Shown here in pieces: positions 1 through 6,324 of a DNA stretch of 11,528 nucleotides. Both the position numbers and the translations under genes were made by a program. Origin of the DNA: Chrysochromulina tobinii (taxonomy: Eukaryota; Haptophyta; Prymnesiales; Chrysochromulinaceae); the NCBI GenBank assembly GCA_001275005.1, contig JWZX01000224.1:1-11528 (forward strand), written 5' to 3'. The notes beneath the pieces were generated by a model, which had not been told where the DNA came from, did no database searches, and saw only the letters and a list, made by a program, of their open reading frames with translations. Positions within the stretch are counted from its first letter, which is position 1. Each line of letters opens with the position of its first letter.

Positions 1-2
1 AA

Positions 3-239
3 GTCAAGGCGTCGGCCGCAGCGGCGGACGAGGTGCTCGAAATGCACGAGGATGAGAATGATGGCGACGATGACGATGACGAGGACGAGGACGAGGACGA
101 TGACGATGACGAGGACGACGAGGACGACGAGGACGACGAGGATGACGAGGACGACGAGGACGACGAGGTCGAGGCGGCAGACAAGAACGACGAGGAGGAG
201 GAGGACTCCGATGATGTTGAAGACTCTGACGGAAACTAA
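3..239 (+). CDS. C-terminal part of an acidic protein (5' truncated by window edge)
   Basis: The frame is open from base 3 to a TAA at 237-239, so this is the end of a gene starting left of the window. It reads VKASAAAADEVLEMHEDEND, then about 35 almost uninterrupted Asp/Glu residues, a short VEAADKN break, another Glu run and the end SDDVEDSDGN. Tails of this kind are common on histone chaperones, nucleolar proteins and chromatin factors, where they bind basic partners. No catalytic or structural domain is visible here, so the protein cannot be named. The same DNA is also open in another forward frame (Arg/Thr/Met repeats) and on the reverse strand (Arg/Pro repeats), but those are typical shadows of a GAC/GAG repeat. 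A spliced upstream exon would not change this terminal part. Confidence 0.6.
   Translation, partial: VKASAAAADEVLEMHEDENDGDDDDDEDEDEDDDDDEDDEDDEDDEDDEDDEDDEVEAADKNDEEEEDSDDVEDSDGN
61..170. repeat. GAC/GAG trinucleotide-type microsatellite in coding sequence
   Basis: This is an imperfect run of GAC, GAT and GAG triplets, the longest part being the 9-bp unit GACGAGGAC repeated several times. It encodes the acidic tail. Codon-phased runs like this vary in length by slippage in threes, so alleles or assemblies may differ here. Confidence 0.8.
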
Positions 240-634
240 CCGACACGGGTCCTGACAAGTCTCGGACGTAGTCGTTGGTCCAACCCAACGACGGATCCGA
301 TTGAATCTCCCCATCGTGCGAGGTGTCTCACAGTCCACGCGACAGCACCCTCTTCCCTGCACCGCCAATCCGCCTCTTATGTCCGCCACCGGGGTCCGGG
401 CTAGCGCGCTTGCTAGCGGAGGCAGCTATGGCCGTACCACGATTGGCCGTCGTTGGGTGTTGGCTGTGATCCTGTGAATGAACGAACGCGTACGCGATGT
501 GAGTGCGGCGCATGTTGGCATGAAGATCAAGATGAACTCAGTCGAGTCCCATTCACAGCGTACAAGTTTCGTGTTCGCCCTAACAACTACAATAGTATTC
601 GCCCGCACTCGCACCCGCGGCGCGCATCGGGGCG
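240..634. other. Intergenic: 3' flank of the acidic gene and upstream region of the GOLD-ankyrin gene
   Basis: No convincing coding sequence is seen in these 395 bases. They hold an inverted repeat at 273-290 (CGTTGG, 6-base loop, CCAACG), which could be a hairpin in the 3' UTR of the upstream gene. GCTAGC occurs twice at 400-405 and 412-417. The stretch before the next start (about 565-605) is the least GC-rich part, but I see no clear TATA box. The promoter and 5' UTR of the gene at 635 must lie here if its first exon is the one annotated. Confidence 0.5.
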
Positions 635-2551
635 ATGTCGGAGCCGGTCAAGTGGCGCGGCCGGAGTGTCGCCGTGCCTCCCGGCGAGACCTTCGAATTC
701 CTCATTACCGCGCCTGAGGGCGGCTGCGACCTGCGCTACACGTACTCTGTCCACGATGACCTCGCGATAACCTTTTCCATCAAGCGTGCGGATGAGTGGT
801 CGGTCGTGCTCGCGTCCGTGGAGGGCCCGAGCAAGTCAGGCGAGGTGGCCCTGCCGGGTGGCAGCGTGTGCGCCGTCCGCTGGGAGAATGCAACCCTTTT
901 CGCCTTCAGCGGGATGATCAACACGCGCGTCGTGACGTATGAGGTGATCATGGTCCCTCATGCGCACACGGCGCTCGCGCGGCGCCGCCGGGTCGTGCAG
1001 CTGGCCCAGACCGGCAGCGCGACATCCGAACTGCTCGCCGCGCTCGACGGGCTCGCCGTCGACTGCGAAGAAGAGCTAGGCCGCACTCCGCTCCACGGCG
1101 CCGCGGCCGGAGGCAACGTGCCGGCGCTCACCGCGCTGATCCAGCGCAAGGCGCCACTCGAGGTACGCGCCGCCGACGGGCGCACGCCGTTGCTCGAGGC
1201 GTGCGCACACGCGCAGCCCGCTGCCGTGTCGACGTTGCTCGCGATTGGCGCCGACGTGCGCGCAGTCGACGCCGCCGGCCGCAATGCGATGCACCTGACG
1301 TGCTCGGAAGGCGTGCATGCCGCGCCGCCGTCTTCGCCATCCTCGCGCTCCTCGTCAGCGCTGTCGCCCCAGGCGTCGACGCTGCGGCTGCTTCTCGACG
1401 TCGGCGGCGCGGTGGCCAAGGCACTCGTCGCCCAGTACAGCACCGGTTCCGGGGCCGAGTCGGGTGATCTCGGTCGAGAGACTCCGCTCGTTTGCGCGGC
1501 GAGGTCGGGCCTCGCCGACTGCTGCGTGTTGCTGCTGGACTCGGGCGCAGACGCGAAGGAATGTGGCGGGCTGCCTCTGCTGCTGGCGGCGCGGCACGGC
1601 CGTCTCGAAGCCGTTCGCACGCTGCTCCGACGTGGTGCGGACTCGGCCACCGTATTCGGGAACCAGGGGACCGCGCTGCATGCGGCTGCGGTGGCTGGCC
1701 ATGCCGCCGTTATCGAGGAGCTGGCCACCGACGCGCTCTCCAAGGGGCCCGAGGCGGCGAGCGCGGCGTTCCTGTGCACGGACGGCGAATGGCACGCGCC
1801 GCTCCTGCTCGCCGCCACGCATGGGCGCGGTGATGCCGTCGAGGCGCTCGTGGGAGCAGGCGCCCCGATTGAGCATCCAACCGACCGGCAGGGCAACACG
1901 CCGCTGCTCCGGGCTTGCGCCGCGGGCGACCCGAAGGCGGTCGGGGTGCTGCTGCTCAAGGGTGCGAATCCGCGCCACAAGAATGTCGCGGGGCAGGATG
2001 CTCTGTTCGTTGCGGCCGTGGGCGGCCATTTGCCGATCTTGCCCCTGCTGCTGCCTGCCTGTGGGAAAACCTTGCCCGATGCGATGGTGCAAGCGGCCGC
2101 GCACGGCCAGGCGCGCACCGCGGTGGCGCTCATGGAGCTCTGTCCTTTCCCTCTTCCGGCTCCATCTGAGTCTCGCACGTCGGCGCTCGCATCGGCGCGC
2201 CTGCTCCAGGCCCTTTGGCAACGCTGTTGCGAGGAGCACGTTGGCATTGACCCCACGTCCATCGCCCTCGAGGCCGCGGGCGGGTTCGGAGAGAAGGCGG
2301 TCGCGGCCGCGGCTGCTTCGCAGAGCGGCGGAGCGGCGAGCGCCGCTGTCGCGGCCGCAGGGGCCACGACGGCGGCCGCGGTTGCGGTGGGGGTTGCTGC
2401 CGAGGTGGCCGGGTCTACTCCTGCAGCTGAACGGGAAGGGGGCGAGGCCGACGACATCGACGACTTGACCAATATCCAGGAGCTCATTCGGCGAGAGCTT
2501 CTGGCTTCCGACGGCGACGACGACGCGGACGACGAGGATGACGAAGAGTGA
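635..2551 (+). CDS. GOLD-like domain plus ankyrin-repeat protein with acidic C-terminal tail (638 aa)
   Basis: This is a single uninterrupted reading frame with an ATG in acceptable context (G at -3). Residues about 10-108 resemble a GOLD domain, the beta-sandwich of p24 and SEC14-like proteins: VPPGETFEF near the start, then DDLAITFSI, then the WEN motif at 83-85 and a final TYEVIMVP strand. Residues about 148-500 are ankyrin repeats, with clear TPLHGAAAGGN, TPLLEACA, LPLLLAARHGRLEAV, TALHAAAVAGH, APLLLAATHGRGDAV, TPLLRACAAGDPKAV and DALFVAAVGGHLPIL units. A Ser/Pro-rich insert at about 229-248 interrupts one repeat. Residues 555-595 are Ala-rich. The end (601-638) is acidic with a short amphipathic helix, DLTNIQELIRRELL. 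There is no signal peptide or membrane segment, so it should be cytosolic. Ankyrin arrays bind protein partners and GOLD domains bind cargo or lipids, so an adaptor role is plausible but inferred. The GOLD call is by pattern; the ankyrin call is near certain. Confidence 0.9.
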   Translation: MSEPVKWRGRSVAVPPGETFEFLITAPEGGCDLRYTYSVHDDLAITFSIKRADEWSVVLASVEGPSKSGEVALPGGSVCAVRWENATLFAFSGMINTRVVTYEVIMVPHAHTALARRRRVVQLAQTGSATSELLAALDGLAVDCEEELGRTPLHGAAAGGNVPALTALIQRKAPLEVRAADGRTPLLEACAHAQPAAVSTLLAIGADVRAVDAAGRNAMHLTCSEGVHAAPPSSPSSRSSSALSPQASTLRLLLDVGGAVAKALVAQYSTGSGAESGDLGRETPLVCAARSGLADCCVLLLDSGADAKECGGLPLLLAARHGRLEAVRTLLRRGADSATVFGNQGTALHAAAVAGHAAVIEELATDALSKGPEAASAAFLCTDGEWHAPLLLAATHGRGDAVEALVGAGAPIEHPTDRQGNTPLLRACAAGDPKAVGVLLLKGANPRHKNVAGQDALFVAAVGGHLPILPLLLPACGKTLPDAMVQAAAHGQARTAVALMELCPFPLPAPSESRTSALASARLLQALWQRCCEEHVGIDPTSIALEAAGGFGEKAVAAAAASQSGGAASAAVAAAGATTAAAVAVGVAAEVAGSTPAAEREGGEADDIDDLTNIQELIRRELLASDGDDDADDEDDEE

Positions 2552-2802
2552 AGGGGGGGAGGCAAGGGATTCGCGAGTGCAAGTTCACCGACATGAAGCG
2601 CATGCGTACTGTACGCAGCAGTTACGCGGGCTTGCAGGCGGGCCCCCGTGCGGGGTATTCACGGGGTCTTGCGTGCGGGGTATTCACGGGGCCCCCGTGC
2701 GGGGTTGAGACGCGTGCGGATGATGCTCGTGCAATTAACTCAACCACTATCTTACCGACCACCTCAACACTATCTCAACTAACTCAACTTGAGAACACCA
2801 TC
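2552..2802. other. Spacer between convergent genes, repeat-bearing
   Basis: The GOLD-ankyrin gene (+) and the BORCS8 gene (-) run towards each other here, so this is shared 3' flank. No coding signal is seen. It carries the 25-bp tandem repeat and the AACTCAAC-type repeats listed separately. Confidence 0.5.
2648..2706. repeat. 25-bp tandem repeat, about 2.4 copies
   Basis: GTGCGGGGTATTCACGGGG occurs at 2648-2666 and again at 2673-2691, and GTGCGGGGT starts a third copy at 2698. The spacing is 25 bp each time. The repeat lies in the 3' flank shared by two convergent genes. Confidence 0.85.
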
Positions 2803-2816
2803 TTACCGACCACCTC
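2749..2816. repeat. 17-nt direct repeat 51 bp apart, reaching into the BORCS8 3' end
   Basis: ATCTTACCGACCACCTC is present at 2749-2765 and 2800-2816. The second copy contains the TAA stop (read on the minus strand at 2803-2805) and the last codons of the BORCS8 homologue. Between the copies are variations on CAACTCAAC / CAACACTATCTCAACTAACTC, suggesting a local duplication of the gene's 3' end. Confidence 0.8.
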
Positions 2817-3150
2817 GCTGCTGCCGCGCGAGGCTGCGGGACAGTACGCTCGCATGTGCCATTAGGTTGGCGGTATTTTTGAGGGAGGCTAGCGTACCGC
2901 CGGACGTGGCCACCGCCATGTCCTCGAGAGCGTAGCCTGCATCGAGATCAGCACCGCGAAGCTGCTCGCTTGCGTGCCTCAGTGCAACTTTGTCGGCGAC
3001 GAGTGCCGGGACAGAGCGTTGGATGTGCTCGACGACGTAGTAGAGGCCGACGGACGGCTCATGGGCCAAATTATGTATCAAACCTGTTGTGGAGGTCGCC
3101 AATCGCTCCGATGCCTGCCGGAGCTCACGGTTGTCATCGTCGGCAGGCAT
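2803..3150 (-). CDS. BORCS8: BORCS8-like subunit of the BORC lysosome-positioning complex (115 aa)
   Basis: A complete small intronless frame runs from ATG (3150-3148 on the minus strand) to TAA (2805-2803). Residues 26-55 read HNLAHEPSVGLYYVVEHIQR followed by SVPALVADK. This matches the hallmark of BORCS8 (formerly MEF2BNB): L-A-x-E-P-S-V-x-L-Y, then E-H-x-x-R-S-x-P-x-L, then K. The rest is predicted mostly helical, and the length is close to the roughly 120 aa of animal BORCS8. In animals BORC sits on the cytosolic face of lysosomes and recruits the small GTPase ARL8, which couples lysosomes to kinesin and to HOPS. BORCS8 is one of the subunits not shared with BLOC-1. The polar first 20 residues and the Arg/Gln-rich end are not conserved. 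Its divergent neighbour is the RING gene; its convergent neighbour is the GOLD-ankyrin gene. Recognition is by motif, without an alignment. Confidence 0.8.
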   Translation of the reverse strand: MPADDDNRELRQASERLATSTTGLIHNLAHEPSVGLYYVVEHIQRSVPALVADKVALRHASEQLRGADLDAGYALEDMAVATSGGTLASLKNTANLMAHASVLSRSLARQQRGGR

Positions 3151-3385
3151 CGACGGAAATTTTTGTGCTGTCGATCATGAAGTCGAAGACTTCATGTTAA
3201 TACACACAACACGTAAGCAGCACAGCCGTGAAGGCAAAACAAGAAGACTTCACGCAAAAAAGAAAATCCTCGGAAGACCTTTGTGGCACAGGGGGGGGGC
3301 AGAATCCTCGAGCTCTTGGATATCGGTTGTGAGCGAGTTTCGTCAACACGTGAACGACCCTTCCCGGGCCGTCCAATCCAACTTG
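3151..3385. promoter_or_regulatory. Putative bidirectional promoter region between BORCS8 (-) and the RING gene (+)
   Basis: The two genes start 235 bp apart and point away from each other, so both promoters should lie here. Visible elements are a perfect hairpin at 3176-3196 (9-bp arms CATGAAGTC / GACTTCATG, 3-base loop), an A-rich stretch around 3235-3270, a run of nine G at 3291-3299, and a CACGTG hexamer (E-box/G-box type palindrome) at 3347-3352. No TATA box is obvious. Part of this region may be 5' UTR or an upstream exon of the RING gene, because its frame remains open to the left. Confidence 0.4.
3176..3196. repeat. Perfect inverted repeat, 9-bp arms
   Basis: CATGAAGTC and GACTTCATG are separated by GAA, just upstream of the BORCS8 start. 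It could be a dyad protein-binding site or an RNA hairpin in the 5' UTR. A related AAGACTTCA lies at about 3244-3252. Confidence 0.7.
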
Positions 3386-3901
3386 ATGCCCGATGCTCGA
3401 GATCCTCTTCAGGGAGGTCTCGCACGCGATCTGGCAAAGTTTCTGGTGAAAGTGCAGAAGGAACGTCGCTTGAGGCTGGTGCGCCGTACTGAGGACCGCT
3501 TGCGCAAGGCGATGCCCATCTCCACTACGCCGCCGTCTTCCCCAATGGGTGCCGCCGCCGTCGTCCCCAACAGCGCTGATGACCCCACTGCGCTCGAATG
3601 CGCGTATTGCAGCCAGGAGAGCAACAGCTCCAGCGCCGCCGATGCTGCCCGCCCCTGCGACCGCGCTGAGAACAACAGCTCCATCGCCGCCGATGCTGCC
3701 CGCCCCTGCGACCGCGCTGAGAACCCCTACGCGCTCGAGTGCATCCTCTGCCTTGATGCTTACGAAACAGGCCAGCGCGTGCGGACGCTTCCATGTGACC
3801 ACGTATTCCACCAGCACGTATTGTTGGGGATTCACCCAACGACTGTGGTATCGTGCGTGTGGAGGGAGAGTTGTTGGGGATTCACCCAAGAGCGGTTCTG
3901 A
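3386..3901 (+). CDS. RING-H2 finger protein, finger incomplete (partial or broken gene)
   Basis: From the ATG at 3386 the frame gives a basic N-terminal helix (residues about 12-42, DLAKFLVKVQKERRLRLVRR), a Ser/Pro/Ala linker, two copies of a 17-residue repeat, and then C119-x2-C122-x14-C137-x-H139-x2-H142. That is the first five ligands of a RING-H2 zinc finger, the E2-binding module of many ubiquitin ligases. The sixth ligand, a Cys expected at residue 145, is replaced by codon GTA (3818-3820). No CP-x-C half follows in any frame up to about 4870, and reading on reaches TGA at 3899-3901. GTA could be the 5' end of an intron (exon ending CAC at 3817), or the gene may be cut by an insertion. 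An earlier ALEC-AYC at residues about 68-73 mimics the finger's ALEC-ILC. If functional, it would be an E3 ubiquitin ligase. The start could be further upstream, since the frame stays open to about 3089. Confidence 0.55.
   Translation: MPDARDPLQGGLARDLAKFLVKVQKERRLRLVRRTEDRLRKAMPISTTPPSSPMGAAAVVPNSADDPTALECAYCSQESNSSSAADAARPCDRAENNSSIAADAARPCDRAENPYALECILCLDAYETGQRVRTLPCDHVFHQHVLLGIHPTTVVSCVWRESCWGFTQERF
3622..3723. repeat. 51-bp tandem duplication inside the RING gene
   Basis: 3622-3672 and 3673-3723 are identical except for one base (G/T). The duplication is in frame and encodes two copies of a 17-residue unit containing AADAARPCDRAEN just before the RING finger. The near identity implies a recent duplication. 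Confidence 0.9.
3821..3889. repeat. 19-nt direct repeat with 50-bp spacing, each copy a small hairpin
   Basis: TTGTTGGGGATTCACCCAA occurs at 3821-3839 and 3871-3889. Each copy can fold (TTGGG, GATTCA, CCCAA). The first copy begins 3 bases after the RING reading frame loses its zinc ligand. The second overlaps by one base the left inverted repeat of the element that follows. Confidence 0.85.
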
Positions 3902-4389
3902 GGTCAGGTCGGACCGCTGAGGACATGAAGCTTTTTTTTGCCCAGGAGGTGTCCAGAGGGTGTTTCGAGACTCCCTGGAGTTAGTACGGGGCCCTCGGAG
4001 GCGCGGGGGGGTTAGGGGAGGGTAAAAACATAAATCGTGAAACGAAGGCCTTAGGAAATAGGGGATCGTGAATCGAAGGCGTTTCGTCACTAGAAACCCT
4101 ATCCATGGCGCACCCTGGCTTCATCGTGGTGAAGGCTGCCGCCCAGGCGAACGGCGCAAACTGTAGCCCTTGGCTCTGCGAATGCTGATGCTTAAAACGG
4201 TCCAGTGTGCGCCATAGGGTCCGGCGATGAGGGTGGCGTACAATGTATGAGCAAAACGTGTTGTAGCGGTCATATAAGTCATTCAAGCACACGTTCAATC
4301 ACGCGCTACTGGAATCGAAGATAAGTGGCACCAAGGCACCATGTCTTTCGCGCAGTGGTGGGTGCTAGACCTGACCTCAGAAACGCTCT
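3889..4389. mobile_element. Candidate non-autonomous DNA transposon (MITE-like) with 22-nt terminal inverted repeats
   Basis: The left end at 3889-3910 (AGAGCGGTTCTGAGGTCAGG plus TC) is the reverse complement of the right end at 4368-4389 with one mismatch in 22. CCA lies directly outside both ends (3886-3888 and 4390-4392), which could be a 3-bp target-site duplication. The left end also folds on itself (AGCGGT at 3891-3896 with ACCGCT at 3913-3918). The 501-bp interior is visibly poorer in G+C than the genes around it and contains a 31-bp-spaced internal repeat. A 105-aa minus-strand frame (3981-4298) has no transposase signature that I recognise. The superfamily is unknown. The inverted repeat is certain; its being a transposon is inference. 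Confidence 0.55.
4034..4080. repeat. 16-nt direct repeat inside the candidate element
   Basis: ATCGTGAAACGAAGGC at 4034-4049 recurs as ATCGTGAATCGAAGGC at 4065-4080, 31 bp apart with one difference. Confidence 0.75.
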
Positions 4390-4551
4390 CCAGGCCCCAG
4401 GCGCCCGGGGGGCGCAAGGGCAGTGCACGGTGCCCTCTTGATGAACGTGAGGGAGTAGCAATCTGGTAAATAAGCATGGGAAGTACAGATTAAGTACCGC
4501 GGGATCGTCAGACACCAGAGTCCCGCTCCCGCGGTGAAAGCGCGTCCATAC

Positions 4552-4593
4552 TCCATTCTCGTCGCAATGGATACCCGTCCATTCTCGTCGCAA
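4552..4593. repeat. 16-nt direct repeat, 26-bp spacing
   Basis: TCCATTCTCGTCGCAA is found at 4552-4567 and 4578-4593 as an exact repeat. A related CATTGCGA follows at 4611-4618. Confidence 0.75.
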
Positions 4594-4730
4594 ATGGAGA
4601 ATACGCCGTCGCATTGCGATAGAGGCCCTCGTGCTTGGGGGTTCGGAGAGTGTGCGCGTTTGTGTGTTTCACAGCAACAGCTTTGGAATTGAGGAATTCC
4701 ATTCTCAGAACGCGGCGCCGTCGCGTGTCG

Positions 4731-4746
4731 GTGTGCGTACGCACAC
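4731..4746. repeat. 16-bp perfect palindrome
   Basis: GTGTGCGTACGCACAC equals its own reverse complement. It could be a dimeric protein-binding site in the upstream region of the gene starting near 4877. No factor is identified. Confidence 0.8.
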
Positions 4747-4825
4747 ATGTGGAGCACAGACCTCGAGGGGTGCGCGCTCCAAACTCTCCGGAACCGTCGC
4801 GAAGTGGTGGTTCGCCATCCGCGAG

Positions 4826-4876
4826 GCACGCTCACTCACCCACCCTCCTGCCCTGTGATCGCTGAACGCTGTGCAG
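4826..4876 (+). other. Probable 3' splice site (branch site, pyrimidine tract, AG)
   Basis: GCTCACTCACCCACC is followed by the pyrimidine-rich CCTCCTGCCCT and ends CTGTGCAG|G at 4876/4877. The CTCAC core resembles the possible branch site seen in the introns of the large minus-strand gene. An in-frame TGA at 4863-4865 lies just before the AG, so upstream coding must come from another exon. Downstream, the frame is open from 4877 with a His-Gln run in phase with the ATG at 4917. Confidence 0.5.
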
Positions 4877-4916
4877 GAACAGCGGATGGGGGCACCAGCA
4901 GCAGCAGCAGCCGCAG

Positions 4917-5705
4917 ATGTTACCAGGCGCACAGCTTCCCGGCATGCAGCTTAACGGCGCGCAGCTGCCTAGCGCTCAACTTCCCGACTTTGGCTTTGGC
5001 GGCGACTCTACCGGCGGCCTGCTGCCGGCAATGCCCGGTGCGCTCGGGCTGCCATCGGCGCAAGACTTTGGCGGCTTTGAGCAGGAGCAGCACGGCGGCG
5101 GCATGGGTGGCGGCCGGCTCGAGCCGGTGCTCGAGAGCACCGAGCGCTCCGCCTTCTCGACCGTTGGCAATCTCGATGGGGAAGGTGAGGGCACACTGGG
5201 CGCCGTCTCGGGCTTCGGCTCCGTCAAAAAGGGTTTCTTCGACGCGTCTTCCCTCGGCGACGATGACGTGGAAGCGACCAGGCGGGAGCTCGCCAAGTGC
5301 CAGGCTGAGCTTGCGGCCTCGCGCGCGGAGCTGGCGGAAGAGAGGAGGAAGCACACGTACAACGTGCGCCGCATGCTCGACGCCAACGAGGCACTCCAGG
5401 CGCAACTGCGAGAGCTCAACGGCGTCGTCCAGCGGATCGTCATGAAGACGTTGAACTTGCAGCGCACCGGCGCCGTCCCGAGCAGCGCCGTACCGGGCGG
5501 CATCAACCCGCCCAAGGGGGGTGGCAGCAGCGGCCCCTTCCCGGCGATGGCCAAGCCGGGCGCGAAGCCTAAGCCGTCCCTGACGGCCCCCGCGAATGCA
5601 GCAGACACTCTGGCGGACCACCATGCTCCCACAGCTCCCACAGCTCCACCTGGACCTGGGTCCAAGCCCAAGCAAGAGCCACCCGGCGCTAAGCCCTTCA
5701 AATGA
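4917..5705 (+). CDS. Unrecognised protein: Gln/Leu/Pro repeat N-terminus, coiled coil, Pro/Lys-rich tail (at least 262 aa)
   Basis: The frame runs from ATG 4917 to TGA 5703-5705 and uses GC-ending codons. The N-terminus has AQLP-type repeats (residues 5-23), then a Gly-rich region (24-66). A short GFGSVKKGFFDASSLGDDD patch at 99-117 leads into a coiled coil at about 117-180 (EATRRELAKCQAELAASRAE, then HTYNVRRMLDANEALQAQLR). The tail (185-262) is Pro, Ala and Lys rich and disordered, ending KQEPPGAKPFK. No known family is recognised, and there is no signal peptide or membrane segment. The start is doubtful: C at -3 is a poor initiation context. The frame continues upstream through a poly-Gln stretch to a likely splice acceptor at 4876, so 4917 may be an internal Met of an exon beginning at 4877. 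A cytosolic or nuclear oligomerising scaffold would fit but is only inference. Confidence 0.6.
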   Translation: MLPGAQLPGMQLNGAQLPSAQLPDFGFGGDSTGGLLPAMPGALGLPSAQDFGGFEQEQHGGGMGGGRLEPVLESTERSAFSTVGNLDGEGEGTLGAVSGFGSVKKGFFDASSLGDDDVEATRRELAKCQAELAASRAELAEERRKHTYNVRRMLDANEALQAQLRELNGVVQRIVMKTLNLQRTGAVPSSAVPGGINPPKGGGSSGPFPAMAKPGAKPKPSLTAPANAADTLADHHAPTAPTAPPGPGSKPKQEPPGAKPFK

Positions 5706-6298
5706 TCTCTTCTCCAAACCGACACTCTCCGATCGGGATCGCCGCCCGCCGATTTGGTTTTTTTTCAGCGGGGGCTTTGACGGCGATGACGTCTGTGTAT
5801 TGTAGACGTTGTACAGAGCTTGCACAGCTTCATCTGTGGCGTCGGCCCTTCCGGCTCTGAAAAGTGAAAAAACATTGTTTAACGAAACTTCCGAGTTCAG
5901 CGTTCGGAAACAGCACATGCCACATGCCCCCCGTCGATAGTGTGCGGACGCCCGGGCGGGGGCGGGGGCGACCTCCGGCGTTACCGCGCGCCGGAGCCGA
6001 ACCGCTTCGTGTCAACCGGCGGCGTCGACGGCGGCGGAGCGCCGAGCGACCCGGCCCGCGGCCGGGCGCGGGCGACGATACATCGGAGACGGGACGTGGC
6101 TGGTTCGGAGTCGGACATGCGATGCCGATGGTGCATGCATGGAACCATTACTGTGCGGTCACGGCGGTCTTCTCTGTGCATCACACTTAAAGGGATGTTA
6201 AATACTTAAATTAGCAAACAACGGCGGTTCGGGTTCGCGCTTCGCGGCGCGCTCTGACTTCTAGGCGCGTTCAAACGATCACGTTCTCGCATCTCGGA

Positions 6299-6324
6299 CG
6301 ACGTCACGAGACGTCGTGACGTCG
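6299..6324. repeat. Perfect inverted repeat, 11-bp arms, 4-base loop, with ACGTC cores
   Basis: CGACGTCACGA, GACG, TCGTGACGTCG. The arms contain TGACGTC, the core bound by many eukaryotic bZIP factors, and an additional ACGTC crosses the loop. It could be a regulatory dyad or a stable DNA/RNA hairpin. Confidence 0.75.

Larger units (their letters stand above)
4390..4876. other. Non-coding stretch before the coiled-coil/Pro-rich exon; probably intron or 5' flank
   Basis: There is no frame with a recognisable protein. It holds a 16-nt direct repeat (TCCATTCTCGTCGCAA at 4552-4567 and 4578-4593), a 16-bp perfect palindrome at 4731-4746, and at its right end a good splice-acceptor context. A short forward frame starting ATG at 4747 could be a first exon of the next gene, but I see no convincing donor for it. 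Confidence 0.45.

Noticed and set aside
1317-2468. Forward Arg/Cys-rich open frame overlapping the ankyrin gene
   Set aside because: It is an out-of-frame shadow of the ankyrin reading frame with no recognisable domain.
958-2565. Minus-strand open frame of 535 codons opposite the ankyrin gene
   Set aside because: It is Ser/Ala/Pro low complexity with no domain, while the plus strand encodes clear ankyrin repeats.
3955-3980. TTTCGAGACTCCCT resembling a tRNA T-loop
   Set aside because: The stem does not pair and no acceptor, D or anticodon arm can be drawn around it.
3197-4090. Minus-strand open frame of 297 codons opposite the RING gene
   Set aside because: It is the mirror of the RING frame and its 51-bp duplication, running into the candidate transposon with no domain.
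4150-4182. Possible missing half of the RING finger (NCSPWLCEC)
   Set aside because: The cysteine spacing does not fit the C-x(n)-CP-x-C end of a RING, and a stop follows immediately.
3981-4298. 105-codon minus-strand frame inside the candidate transposon
   Set aside because: The sequence looks protein-like in places but shows no transposase or other motif that I can name. Not supported as a gene.
4920-5918. Minus-strand open frame of 332 codons opposite the Gln-rich coiled-coil gene
   Set aside because: Its composition is Arg/Leu/Gly shadow-like. The only protein-like part (about 5760-5918) lies in what is better explained as 3' flank.
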